Origin: Candidatus Dadabacteria bacterium RIFCSPHIGHO2_12_FULL_53_21
Lineage (GTDB): Bacteria > Desulfobacterota_D > UBA1144 > Nemesobacterales > UBA2774
DNA: 8,441 nucleotides
Assembly: GCA_001775255.1 (NCBI GenBank)
Contig: MFCJ01000039.1
Coordinates: 3,227 to 11,667 of the forward strand
Reading direction: 5' to 3'
Position numbers and translations under genes: made by a program. Below the pieces are notes generated by a model. It had not been told where the DNA came from. It saw only the letters and a program-made list of their open reading frames with translations, and did not search any database. Of this stretch, positions 5,400 through 8,441 are shown in pieces. Positions within the stretch are counted from its first letter, which is position 1. Every line of letters begins with the position of its first letter.

Positions 5400-6662
5400 T
5401 TATTTAGAGGACGGATTGCCGAAGAGACTGTCTTTTAAGGCGGCCAGAAAACGGCCCGTCCGGCGGACGAGCTCGAACACGGAATATAAGACCAGATGCC
5501 GGGCGCTCTCCATGCCGAAGACGTGCTGGAGGAATTTCGGGAACCCGGAAATTCTGGCAAATAAATTCTTCCCGCTATTCTCCCTCGAATAAGAGCTCCA
5601 GAGAAACCTTAGCTCGACGAGCCCGTCGAGCACACCCGGGGGCCTCGTCCTCACCCGGTACTCGAAGTACCCGGCCCTCGATACGGGGACGGAACCGAGC
5701 TTCCGAAGGACCGCATCGGGCAGGGGCGTGTCCAGATACCTGTTCAGATACCCGAGCGCTTCCCTGACGGGGAGGACCTTCCCGTGCCGATTTGAAGCGT
5801 TAATCAACCTCTCCCAGTCGAGCCCCTCCCCTTCCCCGCTCACCTTCCGCACTATGGCCGCCGCGTCGGCCACCCACCTTATGGGCGGTATAGTGTTCCA
5901 CACAGCCCCGTGCGAACACACCTGAAGCAGCTGGTCTGCGGGGTCGAGCGCGAGCGCCTGCACCCCCTCCACGCTTATGCCCCGCGCCCCTTCCCAGAAT
6001 AACGCGTCGGCGTCCGGACGGTTATATCCGTGGAGCAGGTGCCAGTGGAGGTCAATCGTGAACTGCGCCGGGTTCGTGAAGTCCTGACCGTGCCTGACCG
6101 AGAAATATTCGCCGGTATAATCCCGGACGGTTCTCTCCGCCGGGGTCCATCCGAGCCTCGAGAGGAGCTTCTTATCCGAGAAGCCCTTGAGCGGGGTAAC
6201 GGAAGAGCTCCATCCGAGACCCGTGATGATATCTATCGCCTCGCGCACCCTCGCCGTGGGGACGAGTATGTCCGCGTCCATCATGGGGCGGAGGCCGGGG
6301 TCCCCGTAATAAAGGAGCGCGAGCGCGGAGCCCTTGTGCAGTATTGCGGGCATGCCTCGCCTCTTGAGCTCGGAGAGGAGCCCGGAGAGCCTCCCGTATA
6401 GCGTCCTGTTGTTTGAGGCGGTCTTCGCATATACCCACCCGAATATGTTCATGAGCGGGTCGTCGATGCCCATAGATTTAAGATTTACGTAGAGGAGGGG
6501 GAAGAGCCTGTAGGAGCCGGGGTCGACGGTCCCGATGTCGGCAGAGGCCTTCCATTCGAGGAAGGCGCCGGCGGCTTCGTTTCCTGTCGAGAGGCAGGCC
6601 CTCAGCAGCAGCTCCTGTGCGGGGGTCGGCCAGCATCCTCCGTATCCTTTCCCTTTTATCAT
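5400..6662 (-). CDS. NTP_transf_5-type nucleotidyltransferase family protein
   Basis: A cytosolic protein of about 420 residues with the layout of the uncharacterised nucleotidyltransferase family NTP_transf_5 (polymerase-beta-like fold). Numbered from ATG 6662: the helical N-terminal third is followed by LHKGSAL (108-114), then LRPMMDADILV (124-134) with the acidic pair D129/D131, a possible third acid D204 (IDLHWHL), and the C-terminal helical block HGAVWNTIPPIRWVADAAAI (252-271). The catalytic layout is intact, so it is probably an active enzyme; the acceptor is unknown. Family members often accompany capsule or polysaccharide genes and small-peptide systems with PqqD and HPr-kinase-like partners; none of these is seen here. 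The start is uncertain: TTG at 6680 would add six residues, and neither start has a Shine-Dalgarno sequence. A TAATAT (6697-6692) could be the -10 of its own promoter. It lies 187 bases downstream of the Tat-like peptide gene. Confidence 0.88.
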   Translation of the reverse strand: MIKGKGYGGCWPTPAQELLLRACLSTGNEAAGAFLEWKASADIGTVDPGSYRLFPLLYVNLKSMGIDDPLMNIFGWVYAKTASNNRTLYGRLSGLLSELKRRGMPAILHKGSALALLYYGDPGLRPMMDADILVPTARVREAIDIITGLGWSSSVTPLKGFSDKKLLSRLGWTPAERTVRDYTGEYFSVRHGQDFTNPAQFTIDLHWHLLHGYNRPDADALFWEGARGISVEGVQALALDPADQLLQVCSHGAVWNTIPPIRWVADAAAIVRKVSGEGEGLDWERLINASNRHGKVLPVREALGYLNRYLDTPLPDAVLRKLGSVPVSRAGYFEYRVRTRPPGVLDGLVELRFLWSSYSRENSGKNLFARISGFPKFLQHVFGMESARHLVLYSVFELVRRTGRFLAALKDSLFGNPSSK

Positions 6663-6849
6663 GTGGAAATTACACCGCAAATGACAGTTTGATATTACAG
6701 GTGAGTATTATCTCTAAAACGGGCGGATGAAACAAGCGGGCAAAACAACACCCGGAGCATACAGGCGGGAAAAGCAGTGAACGCGCGCGAAAGTATCCGT
6801 TGCATACACGGCCGACGAATACCATCGAAACGGACTCGATCCGATTATA

Positions 6850-7035
6850 TCAGGGGGTAAAGGTGTCGTTGCTCATGGCGTTCGCCGTCGTCAGGTTGAG
6901 CTTCTGGTTAAGCATCATTATGGATATGACCGTCGGTATGATGAACGCGCCCTTCGTGACCTTCTTCAGGAACTCGCGCCTTTCGGGGCTTACATCGTCG
7001 AGGAAATTTTTAGAAGTCTTCTTATTCTCATCCAT
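6850..7035 (-). CDS. Small peptide with twin-arginine-like leader
   Basis: A 61-residue peptide. Residues 1-18 are hydrophilic; SPERREFLKK (16-25) matches the twin-arginine consensus S-R-R-x-F-L-K except for Glu before the arginines (R19, R20). A hydrophobic stretch follows (about 29-42), then ANA (51-53), a signal-peptidase-like site. Cleavage there would leave only MSNDTFTP. An uncleaved, C-terminally short membrane peptide is the alternative. It is a real gene by three signs: a Shine-Dalgarno sequence (GAGAGGG, seven bases upstream), a promoter with 17-base spacing, and codon use (AGG, ATA) like its neighbours. Short Tat-leader peptides of this kind are found beside NTP_transf_5 genes in peptide-modification or envelope clusters; that link is from family knowledge and not proof. 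It is flanked on the same strand by a TPR-glycosyltransferase (100 bases before) and the nucleotidyltransferase (187 bases after). Confidence 0.8.
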   Translation of the reverse strand: MDENKKTSKNFLDDVSPERREFLKKVTKGAFIIPTVISIMMLNQKLNLTTANAMSNDTFTP

Positions 7036-7070
7036 CGGCTGACCCTCTCACAAAAAATTTATTTTGATTT

Positions 7071-7099
7071 ATCATATATAATCCGGCCAAAAAATGCAA
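7071..7099 (-). promoter_or_regulatory. Promoter of the Tat-like peptide gene
   Basis: On the minus strand TTGCAT (7099-7094) and TATGAT (7076-7071) are separated by exactly 17 bases. TATGAT matches five of six consensus -10 bases; the -35 matches only the TTG core. The predicted transcription start is near 7064, about 29 bases before the ATG at 7035, leaving room for the GAGAGGG ribosome-binding site at 7049-7043. The peptide can therefore be expressed apart from the upstream glycosyltransferase. Confidence 0.55.
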
Positions 7100-7135
7100 G
7101 AAAGAGAGTGAGGAACGGGTATGACGCCCGGGTAT

Positions 7136-8242
7136 TCAGGATTTTTTAAGGAGCGCGGATATGAATTTATGCTTCGTTTGGTATTCAGGGTTTTCCGGGT
7201 CGCGCTCGAGGGCCAGAGAATAGCACCGCCCGCTCTCGCCGAGCCTGCCGAGCTTGAAGTAGCACGTCCCCATGGGCTCGTACGAGTACTCGCCGAATAT
7301 CCTCCTGTCGTATGAGATCCGTCCGGGGTCGAGATTGTCCGGGTCGATGGACGTGAGCTCGGCGAATATCCCCGCCGCCTCCTCGTATGCGCCGCCGTGC
7401 ATGAGGACCATGGCCCTCACCCACATGATAAGGCAGTTATCCGGGAACAGGGCCTCGGCCTCTTCCACGAGCAGAGAAACGTCCTCCCCCTTATCGAGGA
7501 GGAGACGGATCAAATCATAGTAGGGCTGGCAGTCCCTCGGGACGACGCTCCGGCTGCGGCGGACCGTCTCTATGGCCCTCCGCCACTCGCGCTCGGCCCC
7601 TTCCGTATCGCCGAGCGCCTTCAAGACCACGCCCAGCTTGAACCTGAGAAAAATATTCTCCGGATGGTTCTCCACATGCTTCAGCAGGAGGGGCAGGTTC
7701 CTCCTGTGCTTGTGAGCCATCTCGCCGTCGTACCCGATGTGGTCGATCTCGAGTATGGAGTTGCCGATCACGAGACCGTCCTCCTCCCCCGCCCTCGTGA
7801 CGGACGGGAGCACGGTCTCGTGAATTATCCCCTCGAACCTTATCCTCGGATCGTTCCTGAATACCCTGAACTCCCTGAATGCGGTGAACCCGGTGACCGG
7901 CCTGTAGCTGACGGTAAATGCATTGTATCCGGGGCGCGAGAGGTCGGCCCTGACGAGGGCCTTATCGACGGGCCCTAGCCTTTCGTCGGCGTCGATGAAC
8001 AGTATCCATTCCCCGAGGCAGTGTTCGACGGATACGTTCCGGGCGGCTGAGAAATCATCGCACCAGGGGAAATCGAAGACCCTCGCACCGTATACGGCCG
8101 CTATCTCCTTCGTCCCGTCCGCGGAACCCGTGTCGACGATGACGATCTCGTCTGCGACGCCTTTGAGCGACTCCAGGCAGTCCCTGAGAAAACGCTCCTC
8201 GTTGCGGACGATCATCGCTGCTGAAAGGAATATATCGCTCAT
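7136..8242 (-). CDS. Family 2 glycosyltransferase with C-terminal TPR region
   Basis: A 368-residue cytosolic enzyme that should transfer a sugar from a nucleotide-sugar donor. Residues 3-115 are a compact GT-A (GT2) domain: IVRNEE (11-16), DEIVIVDTGSADGT (31-44), the FPWCDDFSAARN block (58-69) and metal-binding DADE (84-87). Next comes FRVFRNDPRIRFEGIIHE (125-142), typical of this subgroup, then helical repeats of TPR character from about 195 to 360. SunS, the peptide S-glycosyltransferase of sublancin, belongs to the same broad GT2-plus-TPR arrangement, but most relatives are unassigned and many act in envelope glycan synthesis. There are no membrane segments. The ATG at 8242 has no ribosome-binding site; a TATACT sits only three bases upstream, too close for a normal start. 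No better start is visible. It is the first of three minus-strand genes leading to the Tat-like peptide and the nucleotidyltransferase. Confidence 0.9.
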   Translation of the reverse strand: MSDIFLSAAMIVRNEERFLRDCLESLKGVADEIVIVDTGSADGTKEIAAVYGARVFDFPWCDDFSAARNVSVEHCLGEWILFIDADERLGPVDKALVRADLSRPGYNAFTVSYRPVTGFTAFREFRVFRNDPRIRFEGIIHETVLPSVTRAGEEDGLVIGNSILEIDHIGYDGEMAHKHRRNLPLLLKHVENHPENIFLRFKLGVVLKALGDTEGAEREWRRAIETVRRSRSVVPRDCQPYYDLIRLLLDKGEDVSLLVEEAEALFPDNCLIMWVRAMVLMHGGAYEEAAGIFAELTSIDPDNLDPGRISYDRRIFGEYSYEPMGTCYFKLGRLGESGRCYSLALERDPENPEYQTKHKFISALLKKS

Positions 8243-8441
8243 AGGAGTATAGCCCCCGGATTATGATAACGGGAAGGTTAAGGCTGAGTAAACGGTCTCA
8301 TCTGTCAGCCGTGCAATTCGGAAGGGAAATGCGCCGGTAAAAACATGCCATTGATTACTATGGTCATCCGAAAAGCGGTGGGGCTCGCCCTCTTTACGTA
8401 AGCACCGCATCTCTCGTCAGCCGGAATACGCCTCTGCTTCC
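8243..8441. other. Upstream region of the glycosyltransferase gene
   Basis: I see no gene supported here. There is an inverted repeat, GCGGTG (8374-8379) with CACCGC (8403-8408), enclosing GGGCTCGCCC, which could fold into a branched hairpin. No tRNA or recognisable riboswitch consensus is present. The promoter of the glycosyltransferase may lie here, but I found no convincing -35/-10 pair. Confidence 0.3.

Noticed and set aside
7397..7978. A 193-codon plus-strand frame over the glycosyltransferase
   Set aside because: Antisense to the GT2-TPR gene with its intact DTGS and DADE motifs; the composition is typical of a shadow frame.
8261..8410. A 49-codon minus-strand frame just upstream of the glycosyltransferase
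   Set aside because: Purine-rich GAGAG precedes the ATG, but codon use (CGT, CGG, CGA, no AGG or ATA) is unlike every neighbouring gene, there is no domain or signal, and the frame is short enough to arise by chance.
8341..8441. Possible tRNA or cyclic-di-GMP riboswitch at the right edge
   Set aside because: There is a GCGGTG/CACCGC stem, but no T-arm consensus for a tRNA and no match to the conserved riboswitch core.

Overview
The window comes from a Gram-negative bacterium. Several products carry lipoprotein signals, one has an OmpA/MotB-type peptidoglycan-binding domain, and one is a surface or periplasmic phosphatase. The coding DNA is moderately GC-rich, while the intergenic regions are AT-rich. 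The genes strongly prefer AGG for Arg and ATA for Ile. This codon habit, together with the short palindromic repeats in one intergenic region, recalls metagenome-derived Desulfobacterota, Nitrospirota or Dadabacteria-like lineages. That placement is an impression, not a demonstrated taxonomy.

Layout. (1) 1-1174, minus: the N-terminal 391 residues of a PafA-type alkaline phosphatase that appears to be a lipoprotein; its C-terminus lies outside the window. (2) 1356-1922, plus: a divergently transcribed OmpA/MotB-like lipoprotein with a good promoter and ribosome-binding site. (3) 1923-2435: no gene. This is a dense mosaic of palindromes bounded by two inverted copies of a C-rich repeat. (4) 2436-3895: three small, poorly characterised envelope proteins. 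These are a membrane-anchored protein (plus), a Cys-rich exported protein (minus, apparently leaderless mRNA) and a lipocalin-like lipoprotein (plus). (5) 4170-5370, plus: a two-gene unit of a classical short-chain dehydrogenase and a PPOX-fold flavin/F420 protein. (6) 8242 back to 5400, minus: a TPR-containing family 2 glycosyltransferase, a 61-residue peptide with a twin-arginine-like leader, and an NTP_transf_5-type nucleotidyltransferase.

How they fit together. Most of the left half is cell-envelope or secreted material: phosphate scavenging, wall anchoring and small lipoproteins. The SDR/PPOX pair looks like a small redox operon of unknown substrate. The right-hand trio is the most intriguing set. 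A short exported peptide whose predicted mature part is only about eight residues sits between a glycosyltransferase and a nucleotidyltransferase, and has its own promoter. This suggests, but does not prove, a peptide-centred modification or envelope glycan system. No rRNA, tRNA, CRISPR array, transposase or complete prophage is visible.
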